A DNA stretch of 51,775 bases from JALCSJ01 sp036788835 (GCA_036788835.1 DAIQMR010000015.1:1-51775), one strand, 5' to 3'; positions 25,015 to 34,202 are shown, counted from the first letter of the stretch. Notes: a model not told the origin generated them from the sequence alone. Translations and numbers: made by a program.

Positions 25015-26113
25015 CTTCGCTCATCATGACTAGTGGTCCGGTGCAACCCATGCCTGTTTCTGCATAGATGCCGGCTTTCCACAGAGCTTTAGCTGCGTCT
25101 TCCAGGTCCATAACTTCGATACCGGGAATGCTGGCTGTGCAAGGTTCCCCAGGAGGTGCAATAACATTTTCTTCTGTGGCTGCGCCTTTAGCTGCTTCTT
25201 TGTGAGCAGCCAGAATAGCATCCAACCCCGCTTTTTCTGCGGCGGCAAATTCCTCTTTGGAGACTTGGAAAACCTTACCTCTTACCATCTCCGCAGCATA
25301 AAGCAATGCATTGGTAATCAAAGGTGCTCCGGAAGCACGGGAAATAATATGAATTAATTTCTCGTAGCCTTTGCCGATACCGGGGCCATAGCCTGCGCCT
25401 ACTGCCTCAAAACTGCCCCCTGTGCAATAAGCTGACATCATTTTAATCAGCACATTGCCCGTGAGGGAGTCGCAAACCAATACGTCGGGAGTTCCCTCCA
25501 GTACGTCATTACCTCTCATGACAGCGCCGCCGTCAGCCCTGGAGGACATAGCCCATTTCATGCTGTAACCGCCTTTAATCAATTGATTGAGGGCGATTTC
25601 TGTCTGACGGGCTCCATCTATATTTAAGATGCCTACCGTAGGTTCTTTCATTCCTGCTGTTTTAGCAGTAATAATTCCGTAAATAGCATTTTTAATCATA
25701 CCTTCAATACGGTCTGCACTGGAAGTACCGGTGGTAGTAGCAATATACATTTCTCTGCCGTTAGCAGGACACACTACCCTGCCGACAGTTGACACACCAA
25801 TGGGGAAAGGAAAATGCATGGTTACGGCACCATCCACTTCTCCTGCCTCCACCATTTGTTCCATCTTTTTATGACCTTCCTCGTCATTTGCCACGTGAAC
25901 AGTATGAACACCGGAAGCTTCCAGGCTGCCGATGTAGTACACATCCACACCCTGTTTTGCCGCTGCTGCAGCTGCCGCCATGGCATTAGCCTCACCGTGT
26001 TCACTGCCCATACCGGTTAAAGCAATTTTGGGACGAGAGGTGAAAGAACCGCTTTCCAAACCCTCCGCCATTTGCAGGAAGGTCTTGGCGATGCTTTTTT
26101 CTAATTCACTCAT
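24962..26113 (-). CDS. grdD: Glycine reductase complex protein C, GrdD subunit
   Basis: This 383-residue subunit of protein C of glycine/sarcosine/betaine reductase has a phosphotransacetylase/PlsX-like fold. It releases acetyl phosphate from the acetyl-thioester formed on protein C. The likely active cysteine is Cys357 in ETGMGCTGPLVMMSE, close to the position reported as essential in Eubacterium acidaminophilum GrdD (Cys359). Also visible are GSEHGEANAM near the N-terminus and NIDGARQTE. AGGAGG precedes the ATG. It starts 13 bp after grdC, so the two subunits are co-expressed. It is the last gene of the grd operon. Confidence 0.93.
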   Translation of the reverse strand: MSELEKSIAKTFLQMAEGLESGSFTSRPKIALTGMGSEHGEANAMAAAAAAAKQGVDVYYIGSLEASGVHTVHVANDEEGHKKMEQMVEAGEVDGAVTMHFPFPIGVSTVGRVVCPANGREMYIATTTGTSSADRIEGMIKNAIYGIITAKTAGMKEPTVGILNIDGARQTEIALNQLIKGGYSMKWAMSSRADGGAVMRGNDVLEGTPDVLVCDSLTGNVLIKMMSAYCTGGSFEAVGAGYGPGIGKGYEKLIHIISRASGAPLITNALLYAAEMVRGKVFQVSKEEFAAAEKAGLDAILAAHKEAAKGAATEENVIAPPGEPCTASIPGIEVMDLEDAAKALWKAGIYAETGMGCTGPLVMMSEANHDKALEILQKAGFVG

Positions 26114-26126
26114 TCCAATGACCTCC

Positions 26127-27671
26127 TTATTTCTTTTCTGCTTGTGCCATTAAAGCATTGGCAAATTCTTTCATGGCTTTGGCAATCAAGCTCTTCACGG
26201 CTTCTTCGCTAACACCTGTTTCTTCCTTCTTGCCATCGTTGGCTTCTACCACAAAGGATACACCATCAAAAAGATTGGTCATACGGCCCAGGAACAAAGA
26301 GCCCTTGCCAATAACCATAACTTTGTGAATCTTGCCTTTCAGCATATTGTCACGAACAAAGCCCAGGCAGGGAACGCCGGAAGGAATATGACCCTGAGTG
26401 GGAGCCCAGCCGGTCATGCCGTGTTCTTCAATAAATTTCATCATGTCGGCTTTTTGAATGTCACCGCGTTTTACAGACAAAGCGGCAATCATCTTGTAAT
26501 TGGCCAGCGGCACATCACCTGCTCCGGCCGGTTTAGTAATATCCGGGTTTTGCATTTCCGGCGAGAACTTGTCAATGTCAGTTACTTTCAGCCCTGCTCT
26601 GTCCAAAGGTTCGGTAACCAGACTGGAAATTACTGCTTGAGGTGCAGAGCCGGTTCCTACCGTATGACGTCCCAGAATATTTAAATTGATTTCCGGATTT
26701 ACTCCATCATTTTGGGTGATCACAACAGCAAAGCCACCTAAGCAGTCCTCCAGGATAGGCATACCTTTTTTCACATGGTCCTTACCATTCATGCCTAGTT
26801 TAGCAGTACAGCCACCGGCTGTAACAACTACTGTTTTATAGGCACCGGCCGCAACCAGCGCAGCTGCTTCCACGATAGCGTGAGAGGGCCCGGCACAGAA
26901 TCCGCGGCAGTCAGAGCCTGTAGCACCGGAGAGTCCGGCTATTTCTGCAGCAGCTTTGGCAAAATTGCCGCCGCCTCTTTGGTTCATATCACCGCACGCC
27001 TCTTCGCAGCAGTCAATAACATATTCCACTTCTTCTTTGGCAATGCCGGCATTATGTACCGCTGCCAATAAAGAAAGTACGGAAGATGCTTTGGACACAA
27101 TGTTTTCCAGCATTACATGTGCGGACAAATTTGTATCGATATCATGAGCACGGTTCACCGCGCCTACTAATACGCCCTTATTATACAAGCCTTCGGAATG
27201 CTCTTCTTTTACCAGACGCTCTACTTCTGCTTTGTCCACACCTTCATTAATGCGGGCCATAATTGTTTCGTCTATTAAAGGATTGGCCGCCAACTGTGCT
27301 TTGTGAGCAGCTACGAAAGCTTTGTCCAAATAAATCAATTCAAAAACATCACAAGCCTGCATTAACAAAATAAATTCTTCCTGAGGCATTATCTGGCCAA
27401 ATCTTCCCATTCTATCATTAACGTCGCAGGTTTTGTCATACCACGGCTGTTCCACTTTGGCCAGTTCCTGGGGTGTCTTGTTGCCGATATAAACCTGGTT
27501 AGGCCAATAAGCAAGCACATCTTCATAAGTTCTGATATGATTGGGCAATTCTTTCAAGTACTCTCCATCTGGATTAACAATACGTTCCGTTGTCTGGGTT
27601 GTACCGTTGTGCAGAACCATGTCCGGTGTATGCACCAAAATATAACCTGTACCTTTAATTACGCTTTTCAC
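26127..27671 (-). CDS. grdC: Glycine reductase complex protein C, GrdC subunit
   Basis: This 514-residue protein is the larger subunit of protein C, with a KAS III (FabH)-like fold. It accepts the carboxymethyl-selenoether from GrdA and generates the protein-bound acetyl-thioester. Conserved segments are GSDCRGFCAGPSHAIVEAA (reactive cysteine region), GMTGWAPTQGHIPSGVP with the expected histidine, and GGCTAKLGMNGKDH. Translation begins at a GTG with AAAGGA about 10 nt upstream. It lies 105 bp after grdA, and a terminator-like hairpin in that gap probably lowers its expression relative to grdA. Confidence 0.94.
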   Translation of the reverse strand: MKSVIKGTGYILVHTPDMVLHNGTTQTTERIVNPDGEYLKELPNHIRTYEDVLAYWPNQVYIGNKTPQELAKVEQPWYDKTCDVNDRMGRFGQIMPQEEFILLMQACDVFELIYLDKAFVAAHKAQLAANPLIDETIMARINEGVDKAEVERLVKEEHSEGLYNKGVLVGAVNRAHDIDTNLSAHVMLENIVSKASSVLSLLAAVHNAGIAKEEVEYVIDCCEEACGDMNQRGGGNFAKAAAEIAGLSGATGSDCRGFCAGPSHAIVEAAALVAAGAYKTVVVTAGGCTAKLGMNGKDHVKKGMPILEDCLGGFAVVITQNDGVNPEINLNILGRHTVGTGSAPQAVISSLVTEPLDRAGLKVTDIDKFSPEMQNPDITKPAGAGDVPLANYKMIAALSVKRGDIQKADMMKFIEEHGMTGWAPTQGHIPSGVPCLGFVRDNMLKGKIHKVMVIGKGSLFLGRMTNLFDGVSFVVEANDGKKEETGVSEEAVKSLIAKAMKEFANALMAQAEKK

Positions 27672-27748
27672 CTTATGATCATCCTTTCATCTTGCTGATT
27701 TTTTATGGTTTACGCTACCGCGTTACTCTCTGAATTAGGTAAAAAACA

Positions 27749-27770
27749 AGGGCGGCATTTCTACCGCCCT
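27749..27770 (-). terminator. Hairpin between grdA and grdC
   Basis: The stem AGGGCGG/CCGCCCT has an 8-nt loop. On the minus strand it is followed by TTGTTTTTT, an intrinsic-terminator layout. It starts a few bases after the grdA stop, within an operon, so it may act as an attenuator or 3' stabiliser. Confidence 0.75.
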
Positions 27771-27776
27771 CATTAG

Positions 27777-28247
27777 TTAAAACTTGCAATACTGATCGCG
27801 GATAGGTTTCATTTCATTGCTGATATCGTCAACATCAAGAACCATTTCCATCATTCCAACATTGTCATCATAAATCTTGGGATCGAATTCCGCCTTTATT
27901 TCAGGCTCGCAAACATGGTAAACTTTGAGTCCTAACTGGACTCCAGTCAATGGACCTGCATAAGTAGGGTCACCATTGGTAACCGTCTCAGCAGCGAGGC
28001 CGGCAGCTTCGCCTTCTGCAGCCCCCAAAAGAACAACTACGTTCTCAGGGCCAAACTTTTCAGCGAACTCCTTAACTCTCTTCTGGTTTTCCAGATCCAT
28101 TGCACCTGCGGCCGTTCAAACAAAGCATTCCGTGGAAGAAAAGACTACTTCTCCCCCTGCGGATTTAGCACATGCGGCGATGGCATCGCCCGGCACGCCA
28201 TCACGGTCGCCAATAATTATGACTTTTTTACCGGATAAAATGCTCAT
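27777..28247 (-). CDS. grdA: Glycine reductase selenoprotein A (GrdA), UGA = selenocysteine 44
   Basis: Reading through the in-frame TGA at 28118-28116 as selenocysteine gives a 156-residue protein, the family length. It begins MSILSGKKVIIIGDRDGVPG, and the redox motif is CFVU (Cys41, Sec44), the same position as in characterised GrdA. GrdA carries the substrate as a carboxymethyl-selenoether from protein B to protein C, and thioredoxin re-reduces it. AGGAGG lies 6 nt before the ATG. A short stem with an AGGT loop just after the UGA (around 28112-28098) is a possible SECIS element, unproven. Tools that stop at UGA will report only a 107-residue C-terminal piece starting at 28100. trxA lies 57 bp upstream. 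Confidence 0.95.
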
Positions 28248-28304
28248 GTCAAATCCTCCTTCTTCAATTTTTATAGAAAGCCCGAGGGCTAGCTACCTGA
28301 ACAA

Positions 28305-28625
28305 TTAGCAATATTTTTTAATCATGGCTTCTACTGCTTCTGGAGTAGCTGCTTCTTTTACACAGGAGTCAATCATAGTACCGTTTTCGTAAACAGCAAT
28401 CACCGGCAGCCCCAAAATCTTTTGGCCAATAGCCAAACGACGAGCTTTGGAAGTATTTAATGCACAGAATTTCAGCTTATCACTGCCGTATTTTTCAGCC
28501 AAAGCATGAACGTGAGGCATTAAAGCTTCGCAGGATACACAGCCATTACCATAAAAATCAACTACAACCTTGCAGGATGCCTTTAGTACTTCTTCTTCAA
28601 AAGTAGTCTTGTCTAATTCTAACAT
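28305..28625 (-). CDS. trxA: Thioredoxin-like protein of the glycine reductase system
   Basis: This 106-residue thioredoxin fold protein has active site GNGCVSCE (Cys29, Cys32) in place of the common WCGPC. The CVSC variant is seen in glycine-reductase-linked thioredoxins. It would pass electrons from TrxB to the oxidised selenoprotein A/Cys pair. AAAGGAG precedes the ATG. It lies 21 bp after trxB and 57 bp before grdA, in one operon. Confidence 0.93.
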   Translation of the reverse strand: MLELDKTTFEEEVLKASCKVVVDFYGNGCVSCEALMPHVHALAEKYGSDKLKFCALNTSKARRLAIGQKILGLPVIAVYENGTMIDSCVKEAATPEAVEAMIKKYC

Positions 28626-28646
28626 GTTGGTAATCTCCTTTGATTT

Positions 28647-29588
28647 TTATTTTTTATTAGCCAAATAATGCTCAGCTTCTGTAGCGGCAATAGCACCGTC
28701 TGCAGCTGCCGTAACAACCTGGCGTAATACTTTGATACGCAAATCGCCGGCTGCGAACACGCCGGGGATATTGGTATGCAGGTTATCGTCGGTTTTAACA
28801 TAACCCTTTTCCATATCGATAATCCCTTCAAACAAATCAGTATTAGGCAGTAAGCCAATGAAACCGAAAAGTCCGAACAAACCGTCATCAGGATCAGCTT
28901 CCACTGTAGTCAGTTCGCCGGTCTTCACGTTCTTCACTACCATAGTGGTGAGAAGCTCGTCTCCGTCCACCTTCTCAACTACGGAATCCCACATGAAAGC
29001 AATTTTGGGATTGGCAAAAGCCTTTTCTTGAATGGATTTTGCTGCTCTTAATTCGTTACGTCTGTGAATAATAGTAACTTTTCTGGCGAACTTGGTCAGA
29101 TACATAGCTTCTTCCACGGCAGCATCGCCGCCGCCCACTACATAAACTTCAAAATCTTCGAAGAAGGAGGCATCGCAGGTAGCGCAGAAAGAAATGCCCT
29201 TGCCGATGAATTTCTCTTCATTCTCACAGCCGATATTACGGTGGTGGGCTCCGGTAGCAATAATGATTGTTTTACTTTCGTAGGTGCCATTGGAGCAAAC
29301 TACTTTTTTCACGTCACCGTTCAGCTCCACAGATTTGATAGTATCGTTAACCCGTTCTGCGCCGAATTTTTTAGCCTGTTCCGTCATACGGGCAACAAGA
29401 GAAGGACCTGTTTCTCCTTCTAACACCTGACCGGGATAATTCTCAATCTCGTTAGTAATGGCAATTTGCCCGCCATCAATACCCTTTTCGATAATCAAGA
29501 TGGAAAGGCGGCTGCGTCCGGCATATAAGCCGGCACTGAGGCCTGCCGGTCCTGCGCCTAAAATAATGACATCATAAATTTTAGCCAT
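28647..29588 (-). CDS. trxB: Thioredoxin reductase
   Basis: This 313-residue flavoprotein has FAD motif GAGPAGLSAG (11-20), redox pair CATC (Cys135, Cys138) and NADPH-site motif VVGGGDAAVEEAMYL. It reduces the adjacent thioredoxin with NAD(P)H, supplying electrons to glycine reductase. AGAGGT precedes the ATG. It is the first gene of the trxB-trxA-grdA-grdC-grdD run. The 235-bp upstream gap before the LysR gene should hold the operon promoter. I found no confident -35/-10 there, only a TATAAT-rich stretch near 29685. Confidence 0.95.
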   Translation of the reverse strand: MAKIYDVIILGAGPAGLSAGLYAGRSRLSILIIEKGIDGGQIAITNEIENYPGQVLEGETGPSLVARMTEQAKKFGAERVNDTIKSVELNGDVKKVVCSNGTYESKTIIIATGAHHRNIGCENEEKFIGKGISFCATCDASFFEDFEVYVVGGGDAAVEEAMYLTKFARKVTIIHRRNELRAAKSIQEKAFANPKIAFMWDSVVEKVDGDELLTTMVVKNVKTGELTTVEADPDDGLFGLFGFIGLLPNTDLFEGIIDMEKGYVKTDDNLHTNIPGVFAAGDLRIKVLRQVVTAAADGAIAATEAEHYLANKK

Positions 29589-29783
29589 GTAAAACTTGAC
29601 CTCTTTTCCCTGTAAAGTTTTTTATTCTTATGTAAATTTTTTTCTCTCTATCTATTTAAACATACGCCAAAATAAAAAGCAACATTATAATTATAAGAAA
29701 GTCGAATTATTAAATAAACTAATAAATATGCAATTAAGATAGTTTGCAAAACGCATTTCTCCCGGTCATTTTTCCTGCGTTAC

Positions 29784-29820
29784 AAATGATACAAAGGTGA
29801 CAGTCACCTTTGTATCATTT
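29784..29820. repeat. Dispersed 3'-end palindrome, copy 2
   Basis: This is a perfect 18+1+18 palindrome with core ACAAAGGTGAC-A-GTCACCTTTGT, beginning 3 bp after the LysR stop. It differs from copy 1 by paired changes that keep the symmetry. Confidence 0.85.
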
Positions 29821-29823
29821 TTG

Positions 29824-30720
29824 TCAAACTTTGCTCATGTAATTAATCACAAACTGGTAGAAGTCTGCTGCGTTCCCCATAAGTCTGGCTCTTTTGCGTT
29901 TAACCATATACAATTTTCTGTCAGCTGTCCCTTCCAAGGGGAAAAATAACAAACGGCCTAGTTTCATATAGTCCGCCGCAGCCCGCTTGCTCATAACGGA
30001 AATCCCTCCCCCTGCTGCCACTGTGTTAATAATGCTTTGGTTTTCGTTAATGAGTGCCGTAATGTTCACGTTACCCTTAGTCAAACGTCTGTGGAGCCAC
30101 ACCTCAAACTCCCTGCGGCTGCCGGAGCCTTCTTCCCGGGTAACAAAAGAGGACTTAGTCAACAGCTCTTCCGGGAAATTCTGTCCCGGTGTCAAGACAT
30201 TATAGGGAGCTTCATTGGGAGTAATGATAACCAAAGGGTCATCGGCAATAGGATGATAATCACAGCCCGGTTCAAACCCACTGCTGCCGCAAAAACCAAT
30301 GTCCGCTTTCCGCTCCAAAACATCTTTGCAAGCCTTAGCACTATCACTAATAGACAAGGATAAACGTATAGAAGCATTCGCCTTATGAAAAGCCGCAATA
30401 ATCCCCGGCAGTAAATACTGTCCGGGAATGGAAGAAGCGGAAATATAGACCTGATGCAAATCTGCTGCCCTGCCAAACTCGTTAATCACATTTTGCTGTT
30501 CCCGTAGGGTTCTTTTCGCATAATCGTAAATTTTATTACCTGCTGCCGTAGTCCGAATGCCGGTAGTGGACCTGATCAAAAGCTGCTGGGCCAATTCCTG
30601 TTCCAGAAGCTTTATCTGCGTAGTCACAGTAGGCTGAGAAATAAACAACTTATCTCCGGCCCTGGAAAAACTGCCGGTTTCTACTACTGCCACAAAAGTT
30701 TTTAATTGATTGAAATCCAT
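29824..30720 (-). CDS. LysR family transcriptional regulator
   Basis: This 298-residue protein has an N-terminal winged HTH (FVAVVETGSFSRAGDKLFIS near residues 9-28, then SQPTVTTQIKLLEQEL) and a C-terminal periplasmic-binding-like effector domain. GGAG precedes the ATG. It follows selB by 18 bp in the same direction and sits directly upstream of trxB-grd. It is therefore a plausible regulator of the glycine reductase operon, but target and inducer are unknown. Confidence 0.88.
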   Translation of the reverse strand: MDFNQLKTFVAVVETGSFSRAGDKLFISQPTVTTQIKLLEQELAQQLLIRSTTGIRTTAAGNKIYDYAKRTLREQQNVINEFGRAADLHQVYISASSIPGQYLLPGIIAAFHKANASIRLSLSISDSAKACKDVLERKADIGFCGSSGFEPGCDYHPIADDPLVIITPNEAPYNVLTPGQNFPEELLTKSSFVTREEGSGSRREFEVWLHRRLTKGNVNITALINENQSIINTVAAGGGISVMSKRAAADYMKLGRLLFFPLEGTADRKLYMVKRKRARLMGNAADFYQFVINYMSKV

Positions 30721-30738
30721 TTTTTGTCTCCGTAAAAA

Positions 30739-32643
30739 TTATTTTAAAAACCGACGTGCATCTCCGACCCGTTCAGTAATACCCTGACTGTCCATGGCAT
30801 CCAGAATAATCTGGGCAAATTTCCGGCTGGTGCCCCACACGTCACGTGCCTGGGCTATGGTAAACTCGGCGGGGTATTTTCTTTGCAGTTGTTCCCGGGC
30901 CTGCCCTGCTGCTCCTCCTGCAAATAGTACAGAGCCGATTTTTTCCAATTTCCCTGCATCCAATAAGTAACCCAGATACTCCTGTGCATCGGCCGGTTTC
31001 ATCCCGGCTGAAGCAATGACCTCAGGCCATTCCGGCGGAGAGAAAAAGTTCTTGATGAATTGTACGCTGATGGCTTCCAAGGCTTTTTCCTGAGTTGCAT
31101 TGGGCTTATTGACAAAATCTGTTTTCGCTGCCAAAGAACCGGGCAATAAAGTCAGGAGCCCTGCTTTTTGGTATTCTTCCATCAGGGCATTAAATTGCCG
31201 AACTGATATTTTTTTGAAAATTTTCTGTCGGAATTCTGCTAAGGGAATGCCCCGGCGCAAAGGAAAGGCTTTGTGATACTCTGCCAGAGCATCCTGTACT
31301 TGGCTCCGCCAAACGCTGTCCGTCTGAACAGAATAATAATAGGGAACGCTGTCCAAAGTTAAGGCTTCCACTTTGTCCATGACCTGCAAATCGGCGATAG
31401 CCGGTCCTGCCTGGTCTTCCGGCAGCTGAGCTGCTTTGGCCAATTCTTTGGCAGATAAGATGCCTCCCTTTTCTTCCAGTGCCGAAAGGATGCCTTGACC
31501 GATATCCAAATTAGCCTTCCTGCCTATGATAGCCATGGTGTCAGGGTGACTGAGCTTGTAGCGCAGGGGATTACTATCCAACACTGTAGCGCCGGCAATG
31601 GTCACTACCGGAGAATAAGAGCGCAAAATCATCCTATCCCCCCGCAAAGGAGCCAAAGGCTGCTCCAATTCCAATTGGCACAGGCACTCTTCTCCCGGCT
31701 GCAAAATTTCTCTGTCCAGAAGACGTACTCTGCCCAGGACTTCTTCCGTGCCGTGGAAAATCCGCACATGGGTATGTTTCGCCATAGCTTTGGCACTTTT
31801 CAATAAAGTTAAAGACACATCAACTCTGTGGGTTTCCTTTAAAAGTCCCGGCTCGCAAAGCCAGTTTCCCGGCTTTACCTGATCTACCTCTGCCCCTGTT
31901 AAATTCAGGGCAGTTCTTTGCCCGGCCTGAGCTTCCTCTACCGGAATGCCATGGACCTGAATACTGCGCACCCGCAGTTCTACACCCTCCGGAAGCAGTT
32001 CCAAAACTTTGCCGTTGGACACCCGACCGGACCACAAAGTTCCGGTAATAATAGTGCCAAAACCCTGTTTGCTGAACACTCTGTCAATGGGCAGACGGCA
32101 TAACCCTGCAGAAGGACGCTCCACCACAGTGGCAGCAACCTGATCCAGCAAGGCTTTAAGTTCCTCAATGTGATATCCTGTATGGGCAGAAACGGCAATC
32201 ATAGGAGCATCTTTGAGAGAAGTGGCAGCCAGAAGATTTTTAATATCCCCTTCTATCATAGTTATCCATTCTTCGTCTGCTAAATCACTTTTGGTAATGG
32301 CCACTACTCCTTTGTGAATGCCCAGGAGATTTAAAATATTCAAATGCTCGATAGTCTGAGGCATAACCCCTTCATCGGCAGCAATAACCAGAAGGACCAT
32401 ATCAATACCAGCCACTCCTGCCATCATATTTTTCACGAATTGCTCATGTCCCGGCACATCAATAAGCCCCAAACGGCGACCGCTTTTTAAATCCAGCGGT
32501 ACGAAACCGTTAACAATAGTCAGTCCCCGGCGTTTCTCTTCCGGCAGCCTATCGGTATTTTCCCCGGTTAAAGCTAGTGTCAAGGCCGTTTTGCCATGAT
32601 CCACATGTCCCGCAGTACCTACGATAATATGAGTCTGCTTCAT
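30739..32643 (-). CDS. selB: Selenocysteine-specific elongation factor SelB
   Basis: This 634-residue GTPase brings Sec-tRNA to UGA codons preceding a SECIS element. The N-terminal EF-Tu-like domains show G1 GTAGHVDHGKTAL (9-21), switch RGLTI, G3 DVPGHE and G4 TKSD. The last 250 or so residues are the winged-helix repeats that bind SECIS RNA. Its ATG overlaps the selA stop by 4 bp (ATGA), so the two are translationally coupled. It serves grdA and selD in this window and any other selenoproteins in the genome. Confidence 0.96.
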   Translation of the reverse strand: MKQTHIIVGTAGHVDHGKTALTLALTGENTDRLPEEKRRGLTIVNGFVPLDLKSGRRLGLIDVPGHEQFVKNMMAGVAGIDMVLLVIAADEGVMPQTIEHLNILNLLGIHKGVVAITKSDLADEEWITMIEGDIKNLLAATSLKDAPMIAVSAHTGYHIEELKALLDQVAATVVERPSAGLCRLPIDRVFSKQGFGTIITGTLWSGRVSNGKVLELLPEGVELRVRSIQVHGIPVEEAQAGQRTALNLTGAEVDQVKPGNWLCEPGLLKETHRVDVSLTLLKSAKAMAKHTHVRIFHGTEEVLGRVRLLDREILQPGEECLCQLELEQPLAPLRGDRMILRSYSPVVTIAGATVLDSNPLRYKLSHPDTMAIIGRKANLDIGQGILSALEEKGGILSAKELAKAAQLPEDQAGPAIADLQVMDKVEALTLDSVPYYYSVQTDSVWRSQVQDALAEYHKAFPLRRGIPLAEFRQKIFKKISVRQFNALMEEYQKAGLLTLLPGSLAAKTDFVNKPNATQEKALEAISVQFIKNFFSPPEWPEVIASAGMKPADAQEYLGYLLDAGKLEKIGSVLFAGGAAGQAREQLQRKYPAEFTIAQARDVWGTSRKFAQIILDAMDSQGITERVGDARRFLK

Positions 32644-34016
32644 GACAGCACTTCCTTAATCAGCCTGCTTAAAACGGGAATTTCTTTTTCTGTAACGGTC
32701 CGGGCATTAAAGCACAATTTATCTTCGTGGACATAGGCCAAAACCGCCGGCTCTTTGCCCCGAAGTTTCTGCAGAATTGTATCTATACTTTCCTTGGCCG
32801 GACTGACTTCCACAACCCAGGCCGGTAATTCCACATCCGGCATAGAGCCTCCCCCTACAGGTGCTAATCCTTGCGTGACAATAGCCTGAATACCACTTGC
32901 GGCCAGGTCTTTTTGCAATTTTTCCGCCTTGGTTTTCAGTTCTTCTTCTGTGGCAGTCAGCATGGCCACCGTGGGGATTTCCTTTTCCCGACCATCCCGG
33001 TACAATGCCAAAGTAGCTTCCAATGCTCCCAAGGTCATCTTGTCTACCCGAAGGGCCCGGAGCATTTGATTTTTCATAATTGGTTCCAAATATTTTTTCT
33101 TGCCTACGATAATGCCGCCCTGAGCCCCGCCTAGCAGCTTGTCCCCAGAAAAAGTCAGCACATCGGCACCATCAGCAATAATCTGTGGGGGCAAAGGCTC
33201 CCGTCCAATGCCCTGTGCGGCAAAAGGATAGAGACAGCCGCTGCCCAAATCGTACACCAGCGGTAAATTATGTTCATGGGCCAGAGCCGCCAAATCTGCC
33301 GTAGAAACCTCTTCCACGAACCCGCTCATGTGGAAATTGCTGGGATGTACCTGTAGCAAACAAGCAGTCCCCTCGTTTATAGCTTTTTTGTAATCTTGAA
33401 GATGGGTTTTATTGGTTGTTCCTACTTCCCTAAGAACTGCCTGGCTGCTTTCAATAATTTCCGGAATGCGGAAACTGCCGCCGATTTCCACCAGCTGCCC
33501 CCGTGATACTATAGCCTCGCCGCCCTTAGCCAGAGTGTCCAAGGTCACCATTACAGCTGCGGCATTATTATTTACCACCAGAGCCTCCTCCGCTCCTGTC
33601 AAATGGCAAAGAAGCCGGCGAACATGGTCATAGCGGCTGCCTCGCTTGCCGTTTTTAAGATTCAGTTCCAGATTGCAATATCCTGCCGACAATTCGTATA
33701 CTGCCCGGGCGGCAGAAGGTGCCAGCAGTGCCCTTCCTAAATTAGTATGCAAAACCACGCCGGTAGCATTAATAACCCGGCGCAAAGAAGGCTGCATTTT
33801 GTCATAATATCCTGTCAGACTGTATTCCACAGCCCGGTTAAACAAAATATCCTTAGTAAGCTGCTTCTCTTGAGCACAGTTTTCCCGTAAAAAAGAAATA
33901 GCTTCCCGCACGGCTGCAGCCAAAACTCTATGACTGCAAGCAGGGCGGCAAGCCTTGATTTGCTTTTCAGTTTCTTCTAAAACCCTATCAACTTTTGGCA
34001 ACATTGCATAATCCAT
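32640..34016 (-). CDS. selA: L-seryl-tRNA(Sec) selenium transferase SelA
   Basis: This 458-residue PLP enzyme converts Ser-tRNA(Sec) to Sec-tRNA(Sec) using selenophosphate. The PLP lysine is Lys293 in FSGDKLLGGAQGG, matching E. coli Lys295. Conserved VINATGVVLHTNLGRA is at 81-96. The ATG at 34016 is chosen because AAAGGAG lies 6 nt upstream; a longer frame begins 9 codons earlier. The tRNA-Sec gene lies 60 bp upstream on the same strand, and selB follows with overlap. Confidence 0.96.
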   Translation of the reverse strand: MDYAMLPKVDRVLEETEKQIKACRPACSHRVLAAAVREAISFLRENCAQEKQLTKDILFNRAVEYSLTGYYDKMQPSLRRVINATGVVLHTNLGRALLAPSAARAVYELSAGYCNLELNLKNGKRGSRYDHVRRLLCHLTGAEEALVVNNNAAAVMVTLDTLAKGGEAIVSRGQLVEIGGSFRIPEIIESSQAVLREVGTTNKTHLQDYKKAINEGTACLLQVHPSNFHMSGFVEEVSTADLAALAHEHNLPLVYDLGSGCLYPFAAQGIGREPLPPQIIADGADVLTFSGDKLLGGAQGGIIVGKKKYLEPIMKNQMLRALRVDKMTLGALEATLALYRDGREKEIPTVAMLTATEEELKTKAEKLQKDLAASGIQAIVTQGLAPVGGGSMPDVELPAWVVEVSPAKESIDTILQKLRGKEPAVLAYVHEDKLCFNARTVTEKEIPVLSRLIKEVLS

Positions 34017-34076
34017 AAGAAACTCCTTTGTTTTTAAGTTCAATCTAATAATCCATATATAATTATTATTCTAAAT

Positions 34077-34174
34077 TGGCGGGAACGGGTGCGAATCGAA
34101 CACACCAAAGACGGGATCACCGCCTCACAACCGGGTTTGAAGTCCGTGCTGGCCACCAGGCCAGATCCATCCCC
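34077..34174 (-). tRNA. selC: tRNA-Sec (anticodon UCA)
   Basis: This 98-nt gene has the CCA end encoded (34079-34077). The acceptor stem has 8 bp, GGGGATGG (34174-34167) with CCGTTCCC (34088-34081), including G-T and T-G wobbles. It also has a 6-bp D stem with a 4-nt loop, a 6-bp long variable arm (AGGCGG/CCGTCT) and a T arm with TTCGATT. The anticodon loop is CTTCAAA. All of these are hallmarks of bacterial tRNA-Sec. Oddity: the anticodon stem has only three firm pairs (CGG/CCG), flanked by A-C and A-G mismatches. It lies just upstream of selA and has its own promoter. Confidence 0.95.
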
Positions 34175-34202
34175 ATTACAGTTTACCTATATGCTACCCA
34201 AT

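Noticed and set aside
27777..28100. Separate 107-residue protein starting at 28100
   Set aside because: It is the C-terminal part of GrdA after the Sec codon and has no RBS of its own.
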